From: Strongylocentrotus purpuratus | Lineage: Eukaryota; Echinodermata; Echinoidea; Camarodonta; Strongylocentrotidae | Length of the DNA stretch: 64,000 nucleotides | NCBI RefSeq assembly: GCF_000002235.5 | Contig: NW_022145594.1 | Coordinates: forward strand, 22,003,890-22,067,889 | Direction: 5' to 3' | Part shown: positions 38,584-53,200 of the stretch, one piece after another | Layout of the letters: every line of letters begins with the position of its first letter | Position numbering within the stretch: position 1 is the stretch's first letter | Notes under the pieces: model-generated | Database searches by the model: none | What the model was told of the DNA's origin: nothing | What the model saw: only the letters and a program-made list of their open reading frames with translations | Position numbers and translations under genes: made by a program

Positions 38584-41500
38584 TTATATAGCGCAGCTTT
38601 TATACAAAATATATTCAGCTGCGCTGGTTAAGAGCTCCTTTTTACTAAATTCTACAAATTAAATAAGATCTCTCAGTTGAACAAATAAGTTTTTAAATTG
38701 GATTTAAAAACATTGAGAGATGGAGTGCTTCGTATTTCTATTGGCAAGCTATTCCATAGTTTGGGGGCAGCAATAGCAAAAGCGCGGTCCCCAAGAGTTA
38801 TTTTAGTTTTGCCATGGGGAATCTGAAATAATAATTTATCTGTGGAACTGCGTAGGCTATGACTGTGTGATTGGACTTTGAGTTGGAGTAATTCTGTGAT
38901 GTAATTAGGTGCTTGACCACTCAATGATTTATAGACAATTAACAATATTTTGAATGAGATTCTTTGACGGACTGGCAACCAGTGGAGTTCTCTCAGAAGA
39001 GGTGTGGTTGAAGTGAATTTCGACCGACGATAGACAAGTCTTGCACATGCATTTTGGACTCTTTGTAACTTAGCTATCAGAGAATCAGGCATTCCAAACA
39101 GCAACCCGTTACAATAATCAAGCTTACTTGTGATAAGAGCATATACAACCAATTTCATACTTTCTTGATCAAAATATTTGCGGATACGTCTGAGATTGTA
39201 CAGAAGATAGTATGTTGATTTGCATATATTTTTAACATGTGTTTCCATGGTTAAATTAGTATCAAAGTATACTCCTAAATTCCTTGCTGTAACAGAGGGT
39301 ATCACATTGGAGGATCCAACTCTTACACCGTCAATGCTTTTTTTTTGAGATTTGTTGTGGAGTTCCTATAACCAAAAATTCACTCTTACTATCGTCTAGC
39401 TTAAGATTATTGTTAAGCATCCATCTATGAATAAAATTAACACATTTTTCCAACATTGAAACACTTGCATCTTGAGTACTAGTGGATGGTCTAAAGGATA
39501 AAAATAATTGTGTGTCGTCTGCATAACAGTGACAGGAGACTTCAGGAAAATTATCCTGAGTGCTCTTGATTAGATTACTCGTGTATAACATAAAAAGCAA
39601 AGGGCCGAGCCGAGAGCCCTGTGGCACACCAAAGGGCACCTGGAAAGAGTCAGAGACAATGCCATCAATTTTAACTTTTTGATGTCGATCAGACAAGTAT
39701 GACTCGATCCAGCCGAGAGCAACACCGTCGATACCGCAACATATCTTCAAAATATCTATTAATCTGGAATGTTCAATAGTGTCAAAGGCACTACTCAAGT
39801 CAAGTAATAACAGGAGAGTGATTTTCTGTCTGTCCATTGCAATCAGAATATCACTCTTGATCCTGAGTAGTGCCGTTTCTGTACTATGAAACTGTCTATA
39901 TGCAGACTGATTGGATGGAAGGAGTGAATTACTGTTAAGAAACTGTAAAATCTGTTGTGTGGCTGCACCTTCTACCAATTTAGAAATGTATTGTAGGTTA
40001 CTTATGGGTCTAAGATTACCAAATTCAACATCAAGCCCTGGTTTTTTCAACAATGGTGAAACAAGTGCGACTTTCCATTCTTTAGGAAAGTGGCCCGTAG
40101 ACAAGGAGACATTATTGATCATGGATGTGAACACAGGTAGTATAACATCAATATATTGCAAGAGAATCTTTGTTGGAATCGGATCAGCAGAGCAAGACTT
40201 CTTGCTGAGCTTCATCACAAGTTTCCCTACTTCCTGTTCAGATAAAAGTTTAAACTCATCAAGCTTGATACCATCAGGTACTGGAATAAGACTTGATGAA
40301 TCAGTATCAATTCTATCCATCAAACCTATGCTAGTTTGAATATCACTGTGAATGTTTAGAACCTTGTCATGAAAGAATTTTCCTAAGTCATTCACAAAAA
40401 TCTTTTTATCAATATTACATGGCATCACTGGTTGTTTGTTTGAAACATTAAGCAGAGATTTTATGACAGTGAACAAGCCCTTTGAGTCATCTTTGTTATG
40501 TGTTACTAAATCTTTATGATAAGTTCTGTGAGCAGCGTTCAAAACATACAATGCTGCATTGCGAGCTTTCTTGTACTCATTCAGATCGTGATCAGATCGT
40601 GTTCTAGACCATCGTTTCTGTGCTTTTCTTCTTTGCTTCTTTGCTGCTCTAACCTCGTCCGTGTACCATGGCACATGAGGACGGGCAACTACTCGTTTTG
40701 AAACTAAAGGAGCATGTTTATCTAAGAGCTTTCTGAGTGTGATATCATACAAGGAGGCCAGATCGGAGATATCACTGGGTACATGTACATTTTGACAGAG
40801 TATACTTTCTGCAAGATCTATACTAAACATCCTAGTATTAATACGGGAGTATTTGCGATACGACACAAGTTTGTCAGCCAATAATGGTTTACATGTATTG
40901 AGATGGCACATAACAGGAATATGATCAGATAGGAGGTAATCACATGGCCATGGTTGGCCAACAATAATATCATCAGACTCGCGACAAATAAGTAGGTCAA
41001 GGGTATGACCATGTGAATGAGTACTAAAATTTACAAATTGAGTACAACAGAGTGATTCGAGGAGGTATCTAAATGACCTTGATTCAGATGAGCTTACATC
41101 AACTCGGATATTAAAATCACCAGTAATTAGTAATGGAACATTGGACAAAAGGTGATCTTGAATATATTCATTGAATTGAGAAAGAAACAGTGAAACAGAC
41201 ACGGGATGAGATTCTGAATATGGTGGTCTGTATACATTGATCAAATGAAGACGAAACGATTTACAAGAAATATGATATTCAGCATACTCAAATGATTCCT
41301 TTTGACCAGCGGCAACTTGACGAGCATCGATGGAATCTTTGGAGAGAAGACCAGTTCCACCACCGCGGCGACCAGTCCTAGGATGGTGAAGGAAGCGATA
41401 CCCAGAGGGAACAAATTCTCGTAGAACTGCAGTGTCACTCTCAGTTAACCAGGTTTCTGTTAGTGTGACTAAATCAGCATTGCTTTCATAGACAAAATCG

Positions 41501-44500
41501 TGGATAATAGTTGTTTTATTACGAACAGAGCGTACATTAATTGAACAGAGTTTAAGATGATCTGAAAGTGATGAAGTTCTAATCAATGCTTGACTTACAT
41601 GTCGAAGACTATTCTTTTTCCTTCCGCCTCGATTACCCCGTCTGGTTTTCTTACGCGTTTTCACTTTTACAGAGGTTGTTCCAAATTATGTCATATAACC
41701 AAAGATTGTATGGTCAATCTAAACTATTTGGTAGGTTACAAAAGCTAAAAATCACCCACTTAAGCAATACCCAGTGTACATGTACATGACACGGGTATGA
41801 TACAGGTATATAAAGTTGATAAAATCAAGCAAATTAAAATGTTTTTCTAAAAAATTATGGGAAATATGGATTTTCATTTGAAAATACCTTGAAAAAGGGC
41901 ACTCAGTGCACGTAACTAATCTGTGTAGAAAATACATACATGTATAAAAGAAAAGGGCATTACCAGTAATACCTTATTTAATGATCCTAAACATATACAT
42001 GTAGTATCTTCCTCAAAATCAGCTATAGTGTAGGGATTTATTTTGAACTTTTGAAACTCCCCTTCATATCCATGATTCATCCCTTTCATATTGATAGGTC
42101 ATCCCTCATTCACATTCACCCTTTTCATCCACCATCCTTTCATCTGTCTATCTCTCTCTCATTGGTTTCAATGTTCACCTGATGCAGTCAAGCTTTAGTA
42201 AAATTTACATATACTATGAATATTCAATATATACCCTTTGTTTATGTTTGAATATTCAAGAATACTTTGTGATGTTGATTGATACTTGTATGGGACTATA
42301 TGAATATTTATTGATTTATTCTACTTTGCATGGAATGTATGTGGAATGCTACATAGAATGCTGTAATGCTTTTACACATTAAAACCTGGTAACTTAGCTA
42401 GTAGTTATCGATCCTACAACATGTCTGCTGGGCTGCCTCTGTGTTAAGAGTGCTAGGAATTATATGTTAGAACCGCAACCCTACACTAGTGTGAAATATA
42501 AATGCGCTGTCCGTTTTTGTTTTTTTTCCTCTCCGAAATGTCAAAGTTGGGGGTGCGGCGCTGCGGCCTTATCGCCGGCAAATACGGTACATGTTTAACC
42601 TACACTGTATATTGGTTGTCACCTGTAATATAGGCACAGCAAGAGTTAAGATCTATCAACCAACCAACCGGCCAACCAATCAATCCATCCATTCATCAAT
42701 CGGTCATCAATTAAATAGTCATCAATTAAATAAATAAATAAATACTTATTTAAGAGCATTAAAACATATTGTCGTTTGAAACAGCCTCCTAATACAAATA
42801 GTGGTAAAGGATGATTGTTACTACAGTAGTATTATAACCTAAAACATACACAATTTTATAATACATCAAAAATGTCTCATTCTCGAGATGTACATACATT
42901 AGGATTCACTTATTTCTTATTACCGTACTTACATGACTGGGGGTACTTTTTTATAGTTTTATTTTTTTAAAGATTTGTCAATGTTTTGCTTACATACATG
43001 TATGTGTTAGTGATATTATTGAATGACACACTATATAGTAGAAGGCAAAGAACATTAGCAAGCTGATTAAACATCTATATTGTAGAGTTTGTAGAAATTG
43101 ATGATCTCATTGAAATGTTAACATCGTGTAACATCCGAAACAAACCATAGTATACATTTCACACTGTTGTTCATAACATGCAATAAAGAGTATGTTTCTA
43201 AGTGAATTTTCTAAGGAGTTTTGATGACTACAATTGCTATTAGCTTCATATTTCACTGTGTTAAATCACATAAGCATTTTTAACTACCAGTACACGTTCT
43301 TGAAATGAATAATATACCTTACATAAATTGAGTGGTCGATGAAGACAAACTTGGTATACATGTATGTGTTAAACTAATTAAAACTGCACAATTTTTTCCA
43401 TAAATGTTACAGAAATTACTGGTCAATAATACCTAAAGAAAAGCAATTAACTTGAATAAAGTTATAATGTTAACAGTGTGTAACGTCCGAAACATCAGTG
43501 GTGTGCCATATGAAAATTATTAGGCAATGTACTGGTTCCCAATTTCTTTGCATGTATTTACCTTATATCATCAGTTGTTATAATAAAATAAGTTTGACCT
43601 AAGAAAAAAAGCATTTTACCTATTGAAATAGAAACTTGTTATTGTCAAAACCCTAATTTAGAGCTATTTTTCACTTTCAAGGGATACAAAATCTGTATTT
43701 TTCAAGATAGAAACTCAACAATTTGCAAGAATAATCTCTGAAACATATTCTTAAAGACCCAACATATTTAAAGGTGTAGTTAATAGCAAATGAGTTTTAT
43801 ATCACAGTTATTAGATATGCTATAGTTCACAATAAAATTGTAAAAACTCAAAGTATTCATATCTGGTGAATAAATAAGGAGATAGATTAAGGTCCAGAAT
43901 TTGCATTTCTCAAAAATATGATTAGTCCTGATCCTAAAAATACAAGTTTGAAGTGAGTAAACATAATTTCATTTTGGACCCATTTGTGGACACATTTGGT
44001 ATAAGTTAAAAAAAACCAGTGCCTTGAACCTTTATGTGTCTGCTTATTGAGAAGTTTTAATATACATCGTAAAAGTTGAAGGTGTGAAAAAGGAGAAATA
44101 AACAGAGGGAAGATTTTCAACAGCTTAAATGTTCAAAAGACTCTTGGGTTTTGCTTTCTTATGAAATGACGCGTTCTGTAAAGTACGCCCACAAATATTT
44201 TGTCATGAAATCTTACTTCGGTCTATCTACTTTTTTCAGGCACCTTAAACAGACATTATGACCTCAATAAGTCTTACCAAATACATAATAATCCTACTAA
44301 GTTTGCAGCCACTAAGGCAACATCATTACGTTTTCATCATGATTCAGATTCACTTGTGGCGAAGCGCTACCTATTAAATGTTACGAACGGACCGAAACAT
44401 TAAAAAAATACTGTATACCATTTTTATAATAATACAACGTAACACCGAAATCATTTATTGACAAATGCGTTCATTTGAAGCAAAAACTACAAACAAAGAT

Positions 44501-47500
44501 TGTGAATCTTATACAGAAAAGAAAATATGTAAAACACAATAACTCTCTGACGTTCTCTGCTAGTCATGTAACAATACTCTTAAACGCGTAATAATGGGAT
44601 CTTAAAGTGTATTTTGAAAGAAAATCGTTGAAAAGTACTCACTGGTGTTTTGACGGCATGCCTCAACGAGTCCGTGATGATTCGCAATTCCCTCGATACC
44701 TGCTTGCCCGCTATAGGATAAGGAAAGAAATCATTTGAAAAATAGTCACAACTTATCCTGAGAAATTAAAAAAAGGAAAACGCCAAAAAAGAACGTTGGA
44801 ATACAACAAATTAAAAAGTTATCTGAAGCTACAAGCAATTAAAAGCTTCAAGTAGACTCCATTCAGTGATTCAAGTACCCACATTTGAATAATCAACGCA
44901 TTATACATGTTAGAGGGCTGTAGTCAGGAAAGAGGGATTGGTAACTTTGTTCAGGAATCGTCCTTGTGCAAGGACTAAGGGGACTAGGGGCTAAATTGTG
45001 TAGTGCTTATAATACATCAACAGGGGCATCCAAATATATTTAAACAAATAAGAATTACTATCCATCCAATTTTAAAATTTCCCAAAACTTTGCATTACCT
45101 TTAAATAAAACCCCACATCACCATTTGTTTGTTTTATGTGGTGGATAATTGAATTATCTCCAAGTTTATAACAATAATTTGTTGTGTAAAATATAAATTC
45201 TGAGCCGAAAATGTGTTCTTTGTAGATACCGTTTTTCTTTTCTTCTAATTTTGGCCAGCATCTCGGTACACTAACTGGACGAAAGTATTGAGTGCAATCA
45301 AATAAGTAATTCTTCTAGACTCTGTGATTCGTTTTGACAATGGCAGTTGCTTTCCACCCCCTCCCCCATCGACTATTTGTTCACCATTCCATCATCTGAC
45401 TGCTTGCTATAATCTTGCTATGGCAAAGAAAATATTTCAACATAATGAAAGATAGGGAATACAAACAAAAAACCGCTTCCGATCTTGCAGGGATATCCCA
45501 ATATACCAGAAGCCCATGAAACCAACAATTTAGGTCTCTTGAGCCGTCAGAAGATGTGTAAGAATGCCCACAAGAGTGACATGTAAAGTATTGTGAATCT
45601 TCAACACAAAAATTGTTTTAAGTAATAGGTCACATGGCGAAAAATTACATACTATAACGAAGGGGAAAAAAATATAATCCTATCGTGAAACATCTTTAAT
45701 AAGAAAACACAATTAAATCAACTATAAATGAGAGCCAGCGTAGCGAGGGAACTTTGAACAAAATCAAAGATATGTTGCTCTCATTCGCTTTCAATTAGGG
45801 GCACATGTTAAGGTGAAATGAAAAGAGGGCACATATCGGAAGGGAAAAGGACACTTATTTGAAAAGGAAGGGAGCACGTTTTGAAGTAATTGGGGTATGT
45901 CTCGCACCTAAAAAGAGGCACTCACAAAATTTTTAAAAAAATATCAGGATGGAAAAGGGGCATTTTCGGAGGAAAAAAGGTACTTATTATGTTTTATAAG
46001 GGGCATTTATCAGATGTGAAAAGGGGCTTTTATGAAAAGGGGAAGGGGTTCTCATCAAAAGGTTGTTTTTTTAATAGGAAGGAAAAAGGGGACGTGTAAA
46101 AGTTAAATGGCCAATTATCAAAGGTGAAAAGGGTCACTTCTCTCACCCGAAATAGTGGCTATCATAACTAGAGATGTAAAGAAGGCACTTGTTATAAAGA
46201 AAAAATAGCATTTGTTGGAGGATAAGGAGCGCTTTTTGCATCTGAAAAGAGGCACGCACCAGAGATTGAAGGGGGCATTTATGAGAAGGCGAAGGAGCTA
46301 TTATTATAAAGAGAAAGGAGCTCTCATCAGATGGGAAAAGGTACTTTTTAAGGAAGAGGGGGCACGTGTTAAAAATATTGGCACTTATCAGTGATGAAAA
46401 GGGGAACTTATTAGAGAATAAAGGGGCACTTCTTACTTAACAAAGGGGCACCTCTTGTTTATGAAAAGAGGAAGATATCAAAAGTTAGGGGAACTTATCA
46501 GAGGTGGTAAGGATACCTTTAAGTGATGTAAAAGTGGGCACTTTTGAGGTACTTGAAGAAGTGGGGACACTGTGCACCCCCCCCCCCCCCCACCCCAGAC
46601 ATCGCCACTTGCCAGATACTTTTTTTCTTTCATATGAAAATTAATTATTTTCTTAGTTGGTAGAAAACATTTTCTTATGAAACAACCATTACAATACAGT
46701 CTATTGCATTTGTATATGTTTGTGTTATATACTTGTACACACAAATACAAAGCGTGTATAGAGTACTGAATTGAAGGGATTGGGTAACTTTGACTCAGAT
46801 TGTGAAACAAAATCCTGGATTTAGCTCATGCTGCAATGATAATTATAAACCTTTAGGTCAGTAAGGACCCCATGACTTTAACAAGCCGATCGCCTTTCTG
46901 ATTATCAAGATATTTATGATCGGAAATCGAAATCAAATTTGGGGTTTTCCTAACGGTTTTTATAACACTACAGTCTACTGGGAAAAATGAGTATAGTTAA
47001 ACCGGTTACTCAAAGATGTTTACTTTTTTGAGGCACTTCATGATCATTTTGAAGCGCCATTTTTTTTCTTCAGGGCTTCATTATTACACCATGAAAAGCG
47101 TCTCACTATCAAATGTGTTGTGGGATTTACTGTGAAAATATCATCTACTAGTATTCCATGAGTCGTGCACCTAACTGGTTGCAAGGGACGTCAATACAAG
47201 GGGGAGAGGGTTGCCATTATTTCCAAAATAAATGTTCCAAACCAAATCCCAGTACTTCCATTGCCCTTGCATAGAGTTTAAATAACAATTTGTTTGCACC
47301 CACAGTGGTTGGATCCGCATTTTGTCGTGCAATCTCACCATGTCATCTCAAAGATGACCAATAGAAAACTGGCAAGATGTAAATTCGACTGAAGATTTTT
47401 TGGGGAGGGATTTCTTTTGTTACCAATGCATTCATTACTCTTATAATGAAGAAGGTTTATAAGTATGACAACGGAGTGCATTGCTCAAAAGGGTCGGGCG

Positions 47501-50247
47501 TGTGGAATTCATGGGACTGATAATAGCTTCTGAAATGTAATGCGACCACCCCACTAAATGTGCTAAGATGCGTATTAACCGTATCAGGACAATTACCCCC
47601 TGGGCAATCACCCCCCGGAAAATTACCCCCCGGAAATCTACCCCCGTAGGACGATTACCCCCCCCCCCGGAAAATTACCCCCAGAGAATTACCCCCGAGG
47701 ACAATTACCCCCCAAGGACAATTACCCCCCGGAAAATTACCCCCCGGAGAATTACCCCCCGAGGACAACTACCCCCCGGGGACAATTACCCCCGAGAACA
47801 ACTCCCCCCGAGGACAATTCCCCCCCCCCCCGAGGACAATTACCCCCAAGGACAACTACCCCCGAGGACAACTACCCCCGAGGACAATTACCTCCGAGGA
47901 CAACTACCCCCCGAGGACAATTACCCCCCGAGGACAACTACCCCCGAGGACAATTACCCCCATGGACACTACTGGGCATGGTGGCTCAGTGGTTAGAGCG
48001 TATGAACGGGAGGTTATGGGTTCGAACCCCGGCCGAGCAATACCGAAGACTTATAACAATGGGACCTTCTGCCTTCTAGCTAGGCGCTCAGCATATTAGA
48101 TTGGAGAAGGGTAGTAATGACATATTATGTTTGCAGGGCCCGCTGGAAGAGCAGTTTCATAACTGAAGTGGCTACCCTGGGTAAATAAAACGTTATTATT
48201 AGGTGATACGTACGTAGACGTATCACCTTTTGATTTCGTCAAGATTTTTATTATTTATTTATTTATTTATTTATTTATTATTATTCTTCCTCGAATTTGT
48301 TCGCAGGATATCTCAAGACTGAATAAAGCCATTATCATGAAACTTGCCATGATGATAGATCTTAGTCTAACTTAGAACTGCGTGACTTTTCAAAGACTCA
48401 AAATTATCGTGACGTCATCCAGGCGCCATTTTGTGAAAATCAACTAATGATCATATCTTCATAACGGAAAAGTATTTCTCATTCATAATTATCACGATTA
48501 AGATAAATATCCGTCCGGTCAAGTTGAGGTCAATAAAAGTGCGCAAATGCGCGCGTGCGCGTTCGTCCGCGCGTTTACGCGCGCGCAAAAATTTAAAATG
48601 CTCCAAGTCATCCCAAATTTGTTTTGCATACGTTTCAGGCCATATGAAGCATTTGATAAAAAAATTACGCGCACGCGCATGCGCGCGCGTTTTCGCGTGT
48701 ACTGGCATTTTGCAACATAGAATCGCCGATTTTTTTCTGTCATCATATTCGGTACATTTTTCCAAGCATTTTGATAATTTGTTCACCTTTTAATAACGCA
48801 ATGAGCGTCCGTCAAAGTTGACAGCACGCGCGGATTTGCGTTATCTTTGTCCACAATACATGGGCAAAAACATGCCTATATAAAATTCATTGTAACTCTT
48901 TAGAATAGATAGAAACTCCTAATATTCTTTCATATTTGGATAGATTATGAGTCGGAGATATGATTTCATGTCTCATTTTATCCTCAATTAACTCATGACG
49001 TCATCATAATGGCCTCCAAACTCAAAATTTCAATTTGCATATTATGACGTCAGCATATTTTTGGGAAATTGATTGTATCTCTGTAAATATGGATCAATTT
49101 TCTTTTTAATTTTGATATGTTCTAGCTGAGACAATTTTCTACAAATGTAGTATTCACAATTTTTATTTTTGACACAAGTATCAAGGTGTATTTTTGCGAT
49201 TAAAGGAGGCATGTCAATTTTTCACATTTTGCGTGTATTCTCTATGGGACATGACTTTTTCTCAAAACTGGATTCTACACTCCTGTCTTTCGCGAGCAAA
49301 ATCTTCGTTGTTTTAGCTTTGTTTTCGCTGGGCTTTGGATATGTTGTAGCTGAGACAATGAGCTATCAAAAGTGTGCCTTTTATTTTTCGATTAGATGCC
49401 AGGATCAAGCTCATATTTCACTTGCAAAGTAGGATTTCTGAATTCCATTTCCCGTTTACGTGTAATCGCTATGGGAGATGTTTTGGTATATCGGTAACGC
49501 ACTTGACTTCCAACCTCGAGATCCCTGGTTCGAGTCCGGGTGTCTCCAACACTTTTTTTTTCTCACTTTGTTTTCCTTTTGACCTTCACTGTACCATCTC
49601 CTTTGATTATTTAAACACGTAGATTCGCAAATAATGTCATAAATAACCCTTTTTACTTTATTATTACCCTGTTTTCACTTAATCCATTACTTTTTGCGTG
49701 TAATCCCTATGGGAGATAACTTTTTCTAAAATCTGGAGTCTACATTCCTGTCTTTTGCGAGCAATATCGCCGTTATTTCGGCTTGGATTTTGTTGATTTT
49801 TTAGTATGTTGTAGCTGAGACTATATGCTATCTAAATCAACCCTCATTTTTTTCAATAAGATGTCATGATCACGCTCATGATCATGATCATGATCATCAT
49901 GATCATCATTATCATAATGATGATAATCATTTATCAATTACATTTTCATTTCTTTGAATAAGATAAAAATCGTCAAAAGGTGTTCTTCATGATGTAAATT
50001 AGAGTCAAATGTGTAACTGGTTACTGCACAGGGTCGAAGGTCATATATTGTTTCAATCTATCTTCCCTAGATCCATAATGATCAAGGAGACACAATTTAA
50101 TCTTGACATATGAATAGATCATAATGGGAGAAGCATATGAATGGGAGAAGCAGTTTACAAAATAATATATCGTGTAATGCATTATTCGTTATGTAGACCA
50201 TTATCATACGTATCACCTAATTCGTCTAAGTGACGAATTAAAGTCTA

Positions 50248-50280
<33 letters not shown>

Positions 50281-53200
50281 CTCGAGGACAACTAACCCCC
50301 AGGAAAACTACCCCCGTAGACAATAACCCCCCGATGACAACTACCCATCCCCCCCCCCCGAGGACAATAACCCCCGGAGGACAACTACCCCCAATGACAA
50401 TCACCCCCGAGGAATTTATAACAATGTGACGTATAACGCAAGCTTCTCTCCAAATTGTTATTTACAGAAATTGCATGAACCTTCATTTTCTTTGTTATTT
50501 ATGAAGTTCATTTCAGTCTTTTCAAATTATTCAATTCGATATGGGGGGATGGAGGTTGCCTAATTCTCCTGTAGCTTTGCTACCGAGTAAAGAACAGAAA
50601 TTGAAGAATACATTGCGCGCAGATGAGTATGCGTTACAGCCTCTCTCACCATCAATGGCACAACAAAGAAATTAGGATGTAAGATTTCCTTTATGCATCC
50701 TCTGTAACTTTTTAATCAGCTGATCGTGTATTTGTCTTTGTATGTATAATGGGCCCTCATCCATGCCATGATCCATAATTAAAGTTGATATTCATTGAAA
50801 AGCACAAATATGGCAAATAATATATTAATAGAAAGCGAAAAGCATCCAGATTACCATGATATTCACTAGATATCATATCAATATATTGAAATCCCTCTAA
50901 AACACAATTTAGAAACACCTCTCAGATTCTTAGAATACGGAAGTTGACTTATAGCGTAAGACGCTGTTTTTGTGACGTAGTTATATGGACCCAGCTGGCG
51001 CGCCGTAAACAGTACAGCTACATACAACGCGTAAAACAACATCTTTTACCAATATATTCCGTCCAATTTTACATGTTATTTTTTCACATTAACGTATGCA
51101 AAGAAACATGACACGAATATAGAATAACAAGATTAATGTTTTTTTGTTCGGATATTCCACATCGGTTTTGTAAACCTGTTAAATTAGCGTTAAATTAGAC
51201 CATAGCTTCGACGAAGTTGTTGATCTCGACAGGCGGACCTGGTCGATGGTGCATATACATATAAGCACAAATTTGTAAATTAAAACGAACGAGTTGAATT
51301 AAAAAGCTGAATTAATGAGTACCGTAAAAAAAAAAAAACCTAACTTGAATCTATAATTATACATACAAGAAATGGCATTTTCCTGCAAAATCTCGAACCC
51401 TAAAGTCCGAAAGTGAAAAAAAGGGACCGGTTTGTTTACAGATCAGCAGAATTAGATTTCACGCATTGAAGCTATATAATAAGTATATAGACCGCCGCAC
51501 CGAAGTCTTTATCAACGCAGTGATTTACCGTGGTTTCCAATACAGATATGTTAAAAATACTGTTATCTTACATGATTTTTAAATGAAGGATACAATTAAT
51601 TCATAAGAAATATGAATAAGAAATAAATTAAAGTACGAGAATAAAAACTGAACTGAAGACTGCACTGCACTGATCTTCGCAGCGGCAGATAGCCTTGCGG
51701 CAGGCGCGGATCCACGGGGAGGGGACCGATGGACCCGCCCCCTCCCCCTGCTTTTTTTTTTTTTTAATAAAAGAAAACAAAAAAAAGTTTTCGGGGTAAA
51801 ATACAAAAAAAAAATTATGCGTCCTCCCCCCCCCCCCTCCCCCCCCCCCCCCCCCCCCACTGAGCGAAATATTGGTAGGCTCGATTTTCACATTTTCGGG
51901 GTCATATACCAACAAAAAATGATGCTCCCTACCCCCCCCCCCCCCCTCCCCCCCCCCCCCTTCCGCGGCATCACCAGCAGTAGCATAGCTGCATTGCACC
52001 TGCTTGACTATATGAGCTCATAGCTGATCATCATCCTCCCCCTGAGCACTGTCGACTTCAAAATCTAATTCTAAGTCAAGATCGGCCATAATCGTAATAT
52101 TGAGAGTACATTCGTAGAGACAGCAAAGTGAATTGAAGAAGCACAGCGATGTGTTTTGCACGCAAGCGATCAATATCATAGTGGTCCATATAGTGACGTC
52201 ACTCGATAACATGACTCCGGGACCCCAATCAGGGGCGTTTACCGGGGTGGATGTTTATCAACATTGGATTTGCGATTTCTGCGTTCTGTTTGCCTCTTGG
52301 ACGCTGGAATTAGTCCGATATTGATCTAGACATATAACCTTTGCATCGATATGAGATTTAACCATATTGATAAGCAATGAATATCAACTTTAAGGTTGTC
52401 TTCACGTTATCTACATCTATTTATGTGTGTTGTCATATTGAAGTATAAAATGTTTTCGTGTACGTTAAATTATTTTGAAATAGAAATTGCCTTCAAATTA
52501 TATGTACGGTGCCATGTCAAAAGAAAATAAATATCCGCTCTCTGGTAATTCATCTCATTTGATTTTGTAACTCCAGCACAGCGTTTTTCAACCGGGGTGC
52601 CGCAAGAGAATGATTTGGAAAACGTTGATTTTGTAAAAAAAAATCAAATACCAGAAACGGTTAAAATATGTAAATTACATAAGAAAATGAAATGTTGAAG
52701 ATATTAAAATGTTTTCCTTCCTCGCTCGCTGCCAATATTTTGACAGCAAGGCAAATAAGGGCAACGAGAGGCCCGAATATCCTCATATCCTCGTATTCGT
52801 GTATCAAGGTCATGACCGAATATATCACTTTTTATTTATGTACATTCGGCGGCAAGGTGCCCGCATACAGTACTTTAAATAGTTTCTAGTGTGTGGATTA
52901 CAAACTAATTTTTTACCAGTTTGAAAATGTCTTCTCCTTTTTATTCTTAAATGTGCCCATACGTGTGTGCATGGCACTTGACGAGAGCCAGAGTCATGCA
53001 AAATTAATAGTCTGTAAAGACTTTGGGATTTGGGAGAAACTTTTCATTTCGCAAGAGGGTACCGTGACTAACAAAAAGTTAAAATAACGCTGCTCCAGAG
53101 AAATAATCTATGTATTTTGAAAAGCGCTGGACAATTACCTAAAACTTACATCCTTCGTGGAAATTAGTAACCGCACTGGCGTTGCATAAATTATAATAAA

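Larger units (their letters stand above)
48201..50248. mobile_element. Helentron-like element in the SINE tail
   Basis: Left end AGGTGATACG…CGTATCACCT is a palindrome (48201-48228). Its AGGTGATACGTA matches, inverted, TACGTATCACCT at 50207-50218, which is internal to the right end. It is followed by a hairpin AATTCGTC-TAAGT-GACGAATT (50219-50239) and a CTAG terminus (50245-50248). Asymmetric TIRs, terminal palindromes, 3' hairpin and insertion in a T-rich site without target duplication resemble Helentrons. No Rep/helicase is present. The interior has three related segments with TGTAATCCCTATGGGAGA (49210, 49460, 49690). Confidence 0.55.

Noticed and set aside
47568..47996. 142-codon Pro/Asp/Asn/Tyr-rich open frame
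   Set aside because: It is a translation of the GGACAATTACCCCC array of FB2; the same applies to 36277-36504 and 53259-53675.
48451..48793. Overlapping Arg/Ala-rich frames on both strands
   Set aside because: They arise from alternating GCGC/GCGTGC sequence inside the Helentron-like element.
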